Shown: positions 42,998-53,675, numbered from the stretch's first letter. The stretch is DNA of 64,000 nt from Trametes villosa (GCA_002964805.2 PUDQ02000143.1:134001-198000); one strand, 5' to 3'. Numbers and translations: made by a program. Notes: generated by a model not told the origin, from the sequence alone.

Positions 42998-44992
42998 CAT
43001 AAAGCGCTTGAGTTCATGAAAGGAGTTGCAAACCCCAATCGCCGTCAGATTCGATGGTACGAATATCTAGCTAGATTTGACTACGATATTACCTATATTC
43101 CCGGGCGACTCAACAAGGTGGCTGACTGTCTGTCGCGCTATCACGAAAACAACCACGCCGATGATATAGTCCCAGACTATGACATCGTGAACGCGGATGT
43201 TCGGCTAGATCCCGAGGGCGATGACCTACCCCAAACGAGGCTATTGGAGCTTCGGTCGGCTCGCGGCACTCGTCAGTCCGAACGGCTCAAGGAAAAGCGC
43301 AATCAGATTCCTACTGAAATAGTGGAAGATCGAGTAGTTGAGGCTGCCAATTATTCGGCAGCTCAACCGACTGAGCCACTACTGACCCAATCCTCTATTG
43401 AAGAAGATAATCCTACGTTGGCTGAATCGCTAACTGCAGGGCCGCCCCTACGTCCAGATCTTGCCCGTGAAGAGGGGTATTTGAAGGCTATCAGTGAAGG
43501 ATACCTTCGGGACAGTACCTTTAGTAAAGTGCTGTCCAACCCCTCCCACTACCACACGTTCGCCGTGAAAGACGGCCTCGTGTATACCAAGAACCGAGCG
43601 GACGAGGAAGTATTATGTCTTCCTCGTGCGCTATTCCATAAACGATCCATAGTCGAATTGGCTATGGATCGAGCCCACACTACGCTAGGCCACTTAGGGC
43701 CTCAGCGTACCTCGGAGTATTTGCGCCGATGGTTCTGGTGGCCCACGCTTCGCAAAGACGTCGATAAATTCTGCTTGACGTGCAACATATGCCACGCCGC
43801 CAAGACCTCTACGAAGCTACCCACCGGCCTTCTGCACAATCTCCCGATCGCTACCATTCCATGGACCTCATTGTCCATGGATTTCGTGGGACCTTTTCCG
43901 CGGTCTCACGGATACGACTACATATGGGTAGTCGTATGCCGGCTCACCTCCATGGTTCACCTCATCCCCGTTCGCACTACCGATACCGCGGCAGACCTAT
44001 CATTGGTCTATCTCCATGAGGTAGTACGACTGCACGGGATTCCTGACTCCATTGTCTCGGATTGCGATAGCAAGTTCACGTCAAAATTTTGGCGTGAACT
44101 CCACCGACTAATGGGTGCCAAACTATTAATGTCCACCTCATTCCACCTGCAAACGGATGGCCTGAGCGAACGCACCATACAGTCGGTATCCCAGATCCTA
44201 CGCGCCATAGTCTCGCCCAATCAACTCGATTGGTATGAGAAACTACCTTTAGCTGAGTTCGCATTGAACTCAGCTACGAGCTCGACTACTGGCTTTGCGC
44301 CGTTTGAGCTCAACTACGGATATTTGCCCCGCTCGATGAACGGTATTAAAACCGAATCACCGTTCCATGGTGTACGCAAATTCGCGCAATGAGCCAAGGC
44401 AAATCTTGAAGCAGCACACGACGCCATTATCGATGCGCATGTGTCCCAGACGCACTATGCCAATAAGCATAGGCAAGAAGAACCCGAGTTTGAAGTGGGC
44501 GACATGGTATACTTGTCCACGAAGAACCTGGCCATTCCTAAGGGACGAGCGAGGAAGCTCGTACCTAAGTACATCGGGCCGTACCGGATAGTCGAGTGCA
44601 TCCCGCACACGTCCAATTATGTCCTAGACCTGCCCGCGGAACTGCGAGACAGGCGTATACATCCAAGGTTTCATGTCTCGCTCTTACGGCGGCATGAGTC
44701 CAATGATGATGCTGTGTTCCCACATCGGGAAGCACAGGCCTTCTACGACTTTGGACAACCTGATGATACCGAGTGGCTCGTGGACGAGATAGTCGGACAT
44801 GAGTGGAATGGCAATAAGTGCCAATTCCATGTTCGATGGACGCTCGGCGACCATACTTGGGAGCCTTACGATCATTGTAAGGACCTGGCAGCACTCGATG
44901 AGTACTGCCAGCTTATGGGGGCCCGAGACTGGCGAGCGTTGCCGAGGAAAGACAAGGCTACGGCAAGAATAGCCGTAGCCCGAGAGGCGTGA
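42998..44992 (+). pseudogene. Gypsy RNase H end, integrase and chromodomain
   Basis: The frame resumes RNase H with HKALEFMKGVANPNRRQIRW and DYDITYIPGRLNKVADCLSR. Integrase has its HHCC zinc region (DRAHTTLGHLG...CLTCNICH) and the catalytic core: Asp in LSMDFVGPFPRS, Asp in VSDCDSKFTSKFW (Cys where Arg is usual), Glu in LQTDGLSERTIQ. TGA at 44390-44392 (where relatives read through; CGA-to-TGA fits) interrupts before KANLEAAHDAIIDAHVS. After it come EVGDMVYLSTKNL, KYIGPYRIVE and RIHPRFHVSLLRRHE, then a C-terminal chromodomain (TEWLVDEIVGHEWNGNKCQ, FHVRWTLGDHTWEPYDH), which in chromoviruses steers integration to marked chromatin. The stop at 44990-44992 is the natural end. Confidence 0.93.
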
Positions 44993-45295
44993 GCCCGACC
45001 TTAATGGTCGAGCTCAAGCCCAAGTCCGAACTATTCGGACGGGGTAAGCGCGAGCACTGCCACCACCCAGGCTGATCCCGATAATTGAGATCGGCCAGAA
45101 CGATCATGAGACCGGAGGACGCGACGCGACACGCGATTGAAAGTCAATTAGAGCTCCAATTCGGAAGCGCCCGCCGACCCTAGCGGACTTGGCGAGACTT
45201 GCCAGCTCGTGCCTCGCAATCCTCCTCCCCGCTCTCGCTCTCGCACTCGCACACCACCCCCTCGCTCACCCCCGCTCGACCTCGCCAACTACCCC

Positions 45296-47812
45296 ATGGA
45301 TCCAAACCAGCAAGCTCAAGGCTCCGCGCCGCCCACGTCCCAAGTTCCCGCGTACACGACCGAAATGGTTGTGGACGCTCAACCGCCACAACCGGCGCAA
45401 CCGCCACCTGCAATGCCTCAGAACCCCCCTCACGACGTGCAGGCCGTCCAAATGGGTGTGCCTGCGCCAGGCCCTGCATCTTATTTGATGCAGGGCATGT
45501 ATTCCGCACAGCTGCCGCCCCAAGTGCAGCAGCTGTTCCAACAGCAACAACCACGCCAGGCCATGATGCCCCCGAACCCGTTCGGGTACGCATCGACGTA
45601 CGGCTGGTCGCTGGAGCAGCCGTTGGGCATCCCTTATGGGAACCCTGCGGCTCTCAACCGTGCGCCTCAATCGGCGTACGGTTCGTCAAGTGTCCCGACA
45701 CCCGTCTCGACGATGCCCAGCATGCCCCCGCTCATGCCCCTCAACCACATGAGCTGGGGTCCGGTGCCCAATCAGTCGTTGCTAGTTGCTCACACGGCCC
45801 AATGTCCGCTGTGTGAGGAGTTCGTGTGGCACTACATTGCCGCACAGAACGAATGGTCGTTCCGGGACGTGCAGTCGAGCGTTCAAGCTCAACTGCAGTC
45901 TCGGTTCTGGCAGTACTTCCAGGAGCATCAACGCTCCGAAGGGGGAGGAACCGCGGCCGAGCGCGCGATAGAGCGCGAAGAGCATACTCGGAGAATGCAG
46001 GAGCTTTCGTCACAATTGACGGAAGCTCGGCGACAGGGCACCGAGAACAACGACCGCATGGAGCGGTATCGACGGGAGCGGAATACCGCTACCCAGCAGC
46101 TCGAGCAGGCCCGCGACGACAACTCGCGGTTGAAAGAGCAGCTGGAGCAGGCCAACTGGCAGCTGCGAAGCCGCCCGAGGACCTATGATAGGCCTCGGGA
46201 TGCATGCGAAGCCAGCCCTCGTCGACAAGAAGACCAAGGCCAGGCGTCAGTATCGACGTCGGGCCCCTCTCGCCGCCCGTATTCGCCGCAACAAGGGCCG
46301 TCGTGTCGTGCAACCTCCCCGCCACGAAGGGCGAGGACGCCGCCTCGTGCTTGGTCACCTCCTCGCTCCACAAACCCGCCACCGCGTGAGTCCGTAACAG
46401 GCTCCGTGTCCGCGTCTGCATCCGCGACGACGCAGCCCATTGCTGGCCTGTCGTCGTCGCCCAACGCACCTCGGGTGTCATTACTGGCCCCCGAGCGAGA
46501 ACATCCCATGGTCGACTGGGAGAACAGCTCGGATGATGAGGATGACTTCGACGAGAGTCGTTTCAAACGGCTCAAGGATTGTACCATTAGCCGGTACAAT
46601 CGTCGAGGCTTGCCCATCCCCGTGTCTGTCACCCAGACCCAGCCGACGGTGCTGTTGCCCAGTGGGTGGCAGCAGCCCGATCGCCAAATCCCTGGCTGGC
46701 CCCACCACCTCCTCGCGTTGCCGGCCAATACCGATCCGCAACGTGCGAATCACTGGTACGATTCTGTACCAGTGACCGAAGCTCAAGTGTGGTCCCTCAT
46801 GGACGCCGCCGCTACTGACATGGGCGAGGCGCGCCACCGGATCCAGCACCTGCTGGCGCAGGTCAATGACAATCCCGCCTACACTAGCGTGCGCGGGCTT
46901 CGGGTTCCCGCCGATTCATGGCGGAACCCCGACAGGCCTCCCCATCTCGCCACCATCGGCCACTCCACCGCGTACACCCCGCCCGGCCTCGTGCCTATGC
47001 ACACAGGTCACTTGCCAATCCCGTCAAGCCGGCTGCAACCTCAGCCCCGGACTCGCGCCCGTCAAGGACGTCGTCCCCAACCCCAGTACGATGCGCCCGC
47101 GACCGAGCTCAGGGACTGGTTTGCGTTGTACCGCGACCGAACCCCTCCGTGGATGATTGTTGATGGCTCCGGCCGTCCTCAACTCACCCACGTCGAGTTC
47201 CATCAGATGGCTCGGTTGCCGCTTCGGCGCGGCACCGAGCCCGAATCTCGAGGACGTTGGATCGTCATGGCCAACACACTGTTTTCAGTGCACGGGCTGT
47301 ATCGCAACATCGTCCAACGCGGCGGATACCCCGTCAATACTGACGGGGGCTCTACCACCTACCCCGGTAGCTTCGCCAAAGACACGCTCTCACTCTTCCA
47401 CGTCGCGCGATGGTACGCCCAAATCGGCGTCACTTTCGAATGGGCCGACGAGCACCAAGTTGCGGCATATCGGTCGCGCGCTGGGCAACAGGGCATGATG
47501 CCTGACGACCGCGACCTCGTATTCACGGGTGTCCGCAGTATTGCGGACGTCCCCACCGTACCCACTCTGGAGGCGTTGGGAGTGATACCTCCTGCGCCTC
47601 CCTCCACCAACGCATCCACCCCCAACGACCCTCCGCCTAACGACGAGATGGACGTTGAGCCAGCGGTGCAGTCTTCCACGGCTGCATCCGCTGAAGATCC
47701 CAAGCCTCCCGCCGTATCCAACGACAGCGAGGAGGCTCGTCAAGAACCTCGAGATGACTCTGGGGCAGACGCTCCCCCGCCTACCGATGCGAACGAGGAC
47801 ATGGAGACGTAA
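45296..47812 (+). CDS. Extra ORF downstream of Gypsy pol, 838 aa, intact, unknown function
   Basis: ATG 45296 (MDPNQQAQGSAPPTSQ) opens a frame ending at 47810-47812; the frame is open a further 29 codons upstream without ATG. Regions by approximate residue: 1-170 Pro/Gln/Met-rich; about 165-215 with AHTAQCPLCEEFVWHYIAAQ (a C-x2-C) and aromatic-rich sequence; 225-310 a strong coiled coil (TEARRQGTENNDRMERYRRE; EQARDDNSRLKEQLEQANWQ); 310-400 Arg/Ser/Pro-rich; 430-560 a conserved-looking part (PSGWQQPDRQIPGWPHHLLA, ANHWYDSVPVTEAQVWSLM); 610-770 a folded part (PPWMIVDGSGRPQLTHVEFH, LFSVHGLYRNIVQRGGYPVN, DTLSLFHVARWYAQIG); then an acidic Pro-rich tail. It has no signal peptide or membrane segment, so it is not envelope-like. 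It lies in sense between pol and the purine tract, inside the LTRs, and is unbroken while gag and pol are not. It may be expressed from a spliced RNA. Confidence 0.8.
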   Translation: MDPNQQAQGSAPPTSQVPAYTTEMVVDAQPPQPAQPPPAMPQNPPHDVQAVQMGVPAPGPASYLMQGMYSAQLPPQVQQLFQQQQPRQAMMPPNPFGYASTYGWSLEQPLGIPYGNPAALNRAPQSAYGSSSVPTPVSTMPSMPPLMPLNHMSWGPVPNQSLLVAHTAQCPLCEEFVWHYIAAQNEWSFRDVQSSVQAQLQSRFWQYFQEHQRSEGGGTAAERAIEREEHTRRMQELSSQLTEARRQGTENNDRMERYRRERNTATQQLEQARDDNSRLKEQLEQANWQLRSRPRTYDRPRDACEASPRRQEDQGQASVSTSGPSRRPYSPQQGPSCRATSPPRRARTPPRAWSPPRSTNPPPRESVTGSVSASASATTQPIAGLSSSPNAPRVSLLAPEREHPMVDWENSSDDEDDFDESRFKRLKDCTISRYNRRGLPIPVSVTQTQPTVLLPSGWQQPDRQIPGWPHHLLALPANTDPQRANHWYDSVPVTEAQVWSLMDAAATDMGEARHRIQHLLAQVNDNPAYTSVRGLRVPADSWRNPDRPPHLATIGHSTAYTPPGLVPMHTGHLPIPSSRLQPQPRTRARQGRRPQPQYDAPATELRDWFALYRDRTPPWMIVDGSGRPQLTHVEFHQMARLPLRRGTEPESRGRWIVMANTLFSVHGLYRNIVQRGGYPVNTDGGSTTYPGSFAKDTLSLFHVARWYAQIGVTFEWADEHQVAAYRSRAGQQGMMPDDRDLVFTGVRSIADVPTVPTLEALGVIPPAPPSTNASTPNDPPPNDEMDVEPAVQSSTAASAEDPKPPAVSNDSEEARQEPRDDSGADAPPPTDANEDMET

Positions 47813-48148
47813 AAACGTCTCCATGTACGTTAGAGACTCTCCGAGACCACCCCTCAGCCATGCCAGCTGTTCGGGATTACCACCATACGGCATACTCGCT
47901 GCTACTATTTGCAGCCAGAGGGAGTCACTATTACTGTGACTTCCTTCGTAATCTATCTTCCTCTGCCCTAGGCCGCGCAATACCTCGTCGAGTATCTTCG
48001 TGTACATCCAGACGATGCTGCTATCATTGCAGCACCTCGAGCTCACCTAACGCCCCGGTGATGTCTTGTAACTAGGGCGTACTGGCCACTATTAGTTGTG
48101 ACCCCCCACCTTATTCTAATAATTTTATTTAGCCCCGTACACGGGTCT

Positions 48149-48160
48149 GGAGGGGGAGAG
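48149..48160 (+). other. Gypsy polypurine tract
   Basis: GGAGGGGGAGAG lies immediately before the 3' LTR start (TGTAAGG at 48161), the position of the plus-strand primer in LTR retrotransposons. Confidence 0.9.
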
Positions 48161-48456
48161 TGTAAGGAGTGCGCAATATAGCGCACTCCTTGTACCGTAC
48201 CAGTACTAACGGATGCACTTATGCGTGCATCCATCTTGCGTAGTATTACTTGCGCGCGCGTTATCGTGCGCGCTCATATCATGTATCTAATCTACGCGTG
48301 CGGCCCCGGGTATTCGGACCCCGGGCGCCTGGTGGGGGCAAGTCCTTTGCACACCCCCACCATCCCTCACGGAGCACGCCGAGCTAATACGAGCCCGGTC
48401 CAGTGCACTAGTGGGAACAGGGGCCGCAAATAGGCACCCCACTGTGAGTTTTAACA
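48161..48456 (+). repeat. Gypsy 3' LTR
   Basis: 296 bp, same bounds as the 5' LTR, two substitutions apart. It is followed by the target duplication ACATC (48457-48461). Confidence 0.95.
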
Positions 48457-48461
48457 ACATC

Positions 48462-48885
48462 CCACCCCACTGTCCGGTTGCTGATGTATCATTTCTACAC
48501 CAGATGGTGCTGCCCGCCAGCTTGAAGCGGCGCAGGGTGCACAACATGTTCCATGTGTCGTTCTTGTGCGTGCACGAGCCAAACAATGACCGGCTTTTCC
48601 CTGGTCATCTCAACACCCAAGTATTCGACCTAGAGGACGGTGAAAATGAGTGGGCTATCGAGAAATTGTTATCACACTGAGGGAAAGGGTGTTCCGCTCT
48701 ATTCAAGGCCCTGTGGCCCTCGGGTAATTGCACTTAGGTCCCGTACAAATTGATCATACACTTGACGGTGTTGGAAGCATATCTGGAGGTGCAAGCTGTG
48801 GGCATAATTGAACAACTGCTGGATGGCAGCGGGAAGCCACTGGATGATCCTCAAATATTTTCTCCTGGACAGGGTCATTCCAGTC
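48462..48885 (+). pseudogene. Second Gypsy element: pol C-terminus with chromodomain remnant
   Basis: The frame reads VLPASLKRRRVHNMFHVSFL, then FDLEDGENEWAIEKLLSH, a chromodomain start. TGA (48678-48680) and TAG (48735-48737) interrupt, yet the same frame continues to LEAYLEVQAVGIIEQLLDGS and KPLDDPQIFSPG, a usual Gypsy pol end. The rest of pol to the left was lost before the complete Gypsy inserted here (its target duplication abuts at 48461). TGA before GGG and TAG before GTC fit CGA-to-TGA and TGG-to-TAG transitions. Confidence 0.75.
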
Positions 48886-49000
48886 TATCGGGATATAAGT
48901 CAGTCCATTGCTTATTCCTTTTTCCTATCCCCTCCTCACCTTTGTCATACACCACCCCACTTCTCTCGTCCTCGTCGCAATCAAACACCACTGCCTCACC

Positions 49001-49486
49001 ATGACCGGCGCTCTCTCGCACATCAACCGGAGTGTCTCCCTCTTGCCGAATGGGGACATCCTCATGTGCTCACTGGCCGGGCCAACTCATCTCCACCCAC
49101 CCACTCAAATTCACCTCTTCCTTGAGTTCAATGCAGAGCTCCGTCACACAAAGGCTCTCGACCAGGAAGTGACACCCATCCCAGGTGGGTACAACAACTT
49201 CCAGTTCCTGTGGAACATTGACATCACCAGTCAGTACTGCACACTGCTGGGCGACAAAGCCAGCCCCTTCCATTGCATGCTCGTCAACACCGCCGAGCAC
49301 AACCAATGCAAGCAACCAGGAGACGGCTTACACCGCTACCAGAAGCGCATGGCTGGACACGGCCGGAAGGAAACCACCCGCATGCAGGAGGCCACCATGA
49401 AGGGGGCTGCTAGCAAGGTGGGAGGAGGCAACCCACCTGGTCCAGCGCCCAAGCAGGCTCGCACCGCCTCGACAGCTCCCACGTGA
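49001..49486 (+). CDS. Post-pol ORF of the second Gypsy remnant, 161 aa, unknown function
   Basis: ATG 49001 (MTGALSHINRSVSLLPNG) runs uninterrupted to TGA 49484-49486. The first 110 residues look like a compact beta-rich domain (HPPTQIHLFLEFNAEL, NNFQFLWNIDITSQYCTLLG, FHCMLVNTAEHNQCKQPGDG). The last 50 are basic and Ala/Gly/Pro-rich (HRYQKRMAGHGRKETTRMQE). It follows the broken pol by about 115 bp on the same strand and precedes a candidate LTR. Unlike pol it has no stop. It is not similar by eye to the 838-aa ORF of the other Gypsy. No family recognised. Confidence 0.55.
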   Translation: MTGALSHINRSVSLLPNGDILMCSLAGPTHLHPPTQIHLFLEFNAELRHTKALDQEVTPIPGGYNNFQFLWNIDITSQYCTLLGDKASPFHCMLVNTAEHNQCKQPGDGLHRYQKRMAGHGRKETTRMQEATMKGAASKVGGGNPPGPAPKQARTASTAPT

Positions 49487-49723
49487 GCTTCTGTGTGCAC
49501 TATCCTTGCGGGCGGCTCGACCATCACTATTACTCATCCCCCATTGTTGTTGACCCCCATCGTGCCGCTGAGCGAGGATGTCCAGATGTAGGAGGTTCCC
49601 GTCGTCGCCCGTGCTGCTACCTCCACTGCCGTTGCATCTGGCTCAAAGACTACCACCTCGAAGGCCCCTGCCGTCCTGAAGAAGTCTGCCTAGGCCATCG
49701 TTTCACAATGCCTGGAGGGCGTA

Positions 49724-50033
49724 TGTAACGGTTGCGTGTCGCGCACATCCCCGGTACCCCATGCTGGTCCTACGCATACGGACTTGTCCGCTTGTTACCT
49801 CCTGTCCTTCCCTATCGCCCGCATCTGTTTCTTACTATATCCCTATCTGACCCATGTACCTATTGATTAAGTTGTGTACCTTGCAATCCTTCGGACTGTC
49901 TTGCAGTACATAAGGCCCGAGTTTTGTAGCTGAGCAGTAGCGTTCATCGAAGAGACTCGTAACCTGTCCCTCCTTGCATGAACCTCTCTTGTGTCACGTC
50001 ACCCTTCCTTTCCAAGAACACGAATGTGACACA
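49724..50033 (+). repeat. Candidate 3' LTR of the second Gypsy remnant
   Basis: A purine-rich CCTGGAGGGCGTA precedes TGTAACGGTTGCGTG at 49724. A TG...CA span of about 310 bp ends GAATGTGACACA at 50033, with an ACATAAGG promoter-like word inside. No second copy is in the window to confirm the bounds. Confidence 0.4.
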
Positions 50034-50157
50034 AGCAGTGCCCAGCTACAGCAGCCTTCCATGGCTAAGGCTGCACATAGGTTGATCTGTAGGTGATTGT
50101 TGCGACCATGCGGATCGGGGGACCAAGTCGGGGTCAGACTTCAGGGGTTGGACCTCG

Positions 50158-50198
50158 GAGGTCAGAGGTCAGAGGTCAGAGGTCAGAGGTCAGAGGTC
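50158..50198. repeat. Tandem heptamer GTCAGAG, about 5.5 units
   Basis: Perfect consecutive GAGGTCA/GTCAGAG units followed by GTCGG; a minisatellite-like array without other context. Confidence 0.95.
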
Positions 50199-51739
50199 GG
50201 ACAAGCAGATAAGCAGACAAGCGGGCGAGATCGGACAAGAAGGAAGAAATGCAGAGGAGGTAGATTGAGTGTGGATATGACACTTTATAATGAGATATAC
50301 AAACTGAGAAATAGTCTACATCCAGGCAAGTATTTTTAGCAGTGATTTCATTGTTCTGACGAGACAATACAAAACAGCGTACATACGGAGGACACAGGCG
50401 GACATGGCAGACCCTGAGGTCTGAACCTTTGAAGATGGCACACAGGATGTAACAGTGATCTGGATCTGTACCTATAGGTAATAGGAGATCATGAGCCATG
50501 ATCTGGAGCTGGAGTTGATCTGCCTACTGGGTACCTGTGACCTAGTGCCCTGTACCTACAGTGCAGGGCGGCTAGTCACTGCTACTTTTGTACAATGGGA
50601 ACTAGTTGCCCAAAACTTGCCCAATTTCTTATCGCTTTGACACATCGACTCCTTTCACCTGTAGAAATGAAAATGTCAAACAGTTTTCTGAAATTCCAAA
50701 AACTGACCAAGTTATTATTTTTGGCCGCCCCGATTTCACCAGGGATGGGAACAACCTTCCCAATATGGTATATTTGTATGTATATGGTATGCTAGACGCC
50801 AGTTACTGTAGCCCAGGGTGAGTGTTAGGTGACCCAAATGCTCCCTACAACAATGAGGAACCTCCGGCGCAGCGCGGTTATACATGTGAGACTGCCAAGT
50901 ACGTGCTTGGAATGCTCACTGGAGACTTTTGAGGCTCCAAAGGACAAAGCTCTATGTGACAAGCGCCCAACTTGACCCTAGACTAGGGTTGATGCCTAAC
51001 ACCCCGCCAATTTTGCCGCTGTACCACATAGGTGGTGACTAGGCGCCCTGCACCATAGTACCTACAAGTTGACCTATACATGATCTGTTTTGTGTATGCT
51101 GTACCAATTTCTTGTCATAATATGTCCCAGAAATGTATAAACACATGATTACAGTACAATCAGGCTACTATATATTGAGTGCCTACTATCAACCCACATA
51201 CCCTAAGATTCACTATTTTTGAGGCTACATGTTATGATTTTGCCCCTTCATTTGCGGCTCAGTGAGTAAATAAATGCTACAAACCAATCATGTAGGTCAG
51301 TTTACCAGATCATAAGCCTTGATCCAGAGCTGGAGTTGATCTGGCCTCTAGGTACATGAACCTAGTTGACCTGAACCTACAGGCCAATTTGCAGGTCAAA
51401 TCAGGTTAACCTATGTAGTGACCTGAACCTATGTGCAGTCTTATGTCACATGGTGTGGCCAACCTCCACAACAGCAACTTGTTTAGCTCAGGATTTCTTA
51501 CTTGCATTGTCTTTTGTATACTGCTTCTTTAGTCACCAAACACACACTCTCTATTCCCCCCCCCAAGTGGTGTAAGTCCCCATACTATAGTCACCTGGCT
51601 TACTCATCAGGAAAAACTGCCCCTGCAAATCAGAGGTATTCATATGTATTTAGAACTAATCAGTCTAATGAGATCAGAAAGGACATTATTGCTCAAGAGT
51701 TTAGTCCCCTCATAATTAGAGCATAAAGTGACTGTTAGT

Positions 51740-51800
51740 GCGAGAATAGCTCAACTGAAATTGGGCAGTTTCCAGTTGCAGGTGTTCAAAACACACCAGA
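51740..51800 (+). repeat. Possible tRNA-derived (SINE-like) trace
   Basis: TAGCTCAACTG (51747-51757) fits a pol III A box and GTGTTCAAAAC (51782-51792) a B box. GGTGT/ACACC can form a T-stem. The spacing is too short for an anticodon arm, so this is not a functional tRNA. Confidence 0.3.
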
Positions 51801-53675
51801 GATGATCGCAATATGATGCCATTTACACTAGTACCACGAGCGGGCATACATGTGTTGTGCTACAACATCTAACCCCCCTTCCCTTTAACTGAGGGCAGAC
51901 ATACTTACTACCTGAACTAACCCGCTATGTAGAGCGAGCGTGACTGAGCCCCAGATAGCAGGCATAGAAGCACCTAAGAGAGGGGCAGCCTTAGGCCGAG
52001 CTCAAGTGGAGACTGAGTGTTTGAGACCGAGCCCAGTGGAGCAAGACTGAGTAGAACACAGAGAAGGCAGCAAAGCCAGACCAAGAATAACAGGGCTACA
52101 ATGACTGTGGGTAACTGAGGGCAGGATAGCGTGATTGACAGAGCATAAACCAGTTGAGCAGCAGATCTGGGGAGAGACAGCAAGACCCAGTGACCACTCC
52201 CATAGCAACAATGAGTATGCCAGTATGAGATAGCAAGCATGAGGATGCGAGTGTGAGCAGGAACAAGAGGGAGAGTGCGAATGAGAGTAAGGGCACAGAC
52301 AAGAGCAAGTGTGACAACAAACGAGAGCAAAGATGAGATAAGAGCAAAGACAATACGAAGATGAGAGCGAGAGAAAATAGAGTAGAAAAGCACGCCAGAG
52401 AATTAAGCACATCAGCTAGGTAGAAGAACTCACAAAGGATGTCCATGTGACGCTTGCCCGTACTGCATCTCCCTGTTGTTGACACTAGACGGCCACCGCC
52501 TGCACTAATGAGTATTCCCAGGCTGCGCTACATAAGAAGACAAAACCCAGCACAGTGAATATCAAAGGGGGGTGACACGATACCAGATGCACAGAGGCTA
52601 AGCGAGTCTGAAAGCAAGGGAAGATGGCAGAGAGAATGAGGGAGAGAGGGAGAAAGGAAGGGCAAGGAGAGTGATGTTACCGCTGGAAGCGCTCGTTTAC
52701 GCGCATGACCTGCACAATTGACACTCGCTGCCTGACTGAGCGCTTGCTCCCTTCGTCTCTCCTTGTTTGTCTTACAACTTCTACCTAGAGCGCTTACACA
52801 CATTTGACAAGTGAAACAAGGTGCTAGCATGCAGAATGAAGCTGTTCTATAAGTTATGAGCTGTTTCACATTTAATATTTTACATGCCTTCTGATAGTTG
52901 CATTAGATGGTGAATATCACTATATAAGATCTAATTTGCAGTGGTGGTTTTTCCTGATGCTTATAAAAACACTAGACTCATGTTGCAGCCCTTGGTTCTA
53001 GCATGTTGTTGTCTTACAATTGGAGGCTTCCCTCACAATCAGCCCATGGTAGCCTTGTAAGTTTTAACAAGGCTCTCTGTGGAATTTGGAGCTCAAAAGT
53101 GGTACAGTGGGTGATTTGCCTTGAGACATGGCAAACAAAGGAGTGTCTCATAGCAAACACGCAATGTATTCCATGCAGTATATAAGTATACGAGGTGGCA
53201 AGCAGAAATCAAGTGGAAATGTGCCGGGTTGAGTGTAGCTGCTCATAGCAGACGGCAAAATACAACACTCTCATGAGTAGATCATCAGGTGTTGTCGGCT
53301 AACAATGTGAGTGTGGTACCCGCAACACAGGTAGACCTTCAAAGAGGCCATTAGCATTAATATGCTGGACAAACTCATCTTGTCCTAAATTTGTGCAGGA
53401 TGAAGTGCTGCTTAGGGTGAAGTGCCGAAATTCCAGGTGGAGGCATAGGTTGAGGGAACACGAGGGCTAAACGGTGTCATGCATGGATCATAAGCTCACT
53501 TCAGATGCCGGTGGATATGCCAAGAGTCCAGCACAATCATCTGCATCATCTGATCTTCAATATAGGCTAGCAAGAACATATCTCACCCATACACAACACT
53601 ATAACTGAAGCCTTCCTTTTCATGACCAACCCCATAAAATACCCGCAATAATCTAAAATGCTCTACAATCTAGTC

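Larger units (their letters stand above)
28587..48456 (+). mobile_element. Ty3/Gypsy chromovirus-type retrotransposon, 19.9 kb including nested insertions
   Basis: Two 296-bp LTRs (28587-28882 and 48161-48456) begin TGTAAGGAGTGCGC and end GAGTTTTAACA. They are flanked by a 5-bp target duplication ACATC at 28582-28586 and 48457-48461. Internal order is gag, protease, RT, RNase H, integrase, chromodomain, extra ORF, purine tract. Three insertions interrupt it: 29830-33065, 34885-35931 and 37746-42989. Without them the element is about 10.3 kb. The 5' LTR is not followed by an obvious tRNA-matching site, so priming is unresolved (self-priming occurs in some relatives). Pol is a single frame broken only by three stops; gag has one frameshift. 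It cannot move autonomously as it stands. Confidence 0.95.
50034..53675. other. Repeat-derived sequence without a supported gene
   Basis: Contents: a GTCAGAG tandem (50158-50198); a degenerate direct repeat of about 85 bp at 50483-50566 and 51305-51390 (both with GAGCTGGAGTTGATCTG followed by GGTAC and ACCTAG words), suggesting the ends of a roughly 0.9-kb element; a possible tRNA-derived trace at 51740-51800; a C9 run at 51556-51564; and purine-rich low complexity at 52200-52400 and 52600-52680. Frames here are low-complexity shadows. From about 53.2 kb the sequence is unremarkable intergenic DNA before the first host gene. Confidence 0.6.

Noticed and set aside
46183..46728. Minus-strand frames inside the 838-aa ORF
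   Set aside because: They are shadows of a 2.5-kb plus frame with clear coding composition.
50158..50198. CRISPR-like array
   Set aside because: A contiguous 7-bp tandem without spacers, in a eukaryotic genome.
51974..52412. Hydrophobic minus-strand frames resembling a membrane protein
   Set aside because: They are the complement of purine-rich low-complexity DNA (GAGCAA/GAGAG words), overlap each other in several frames and lack any domain or splice context.
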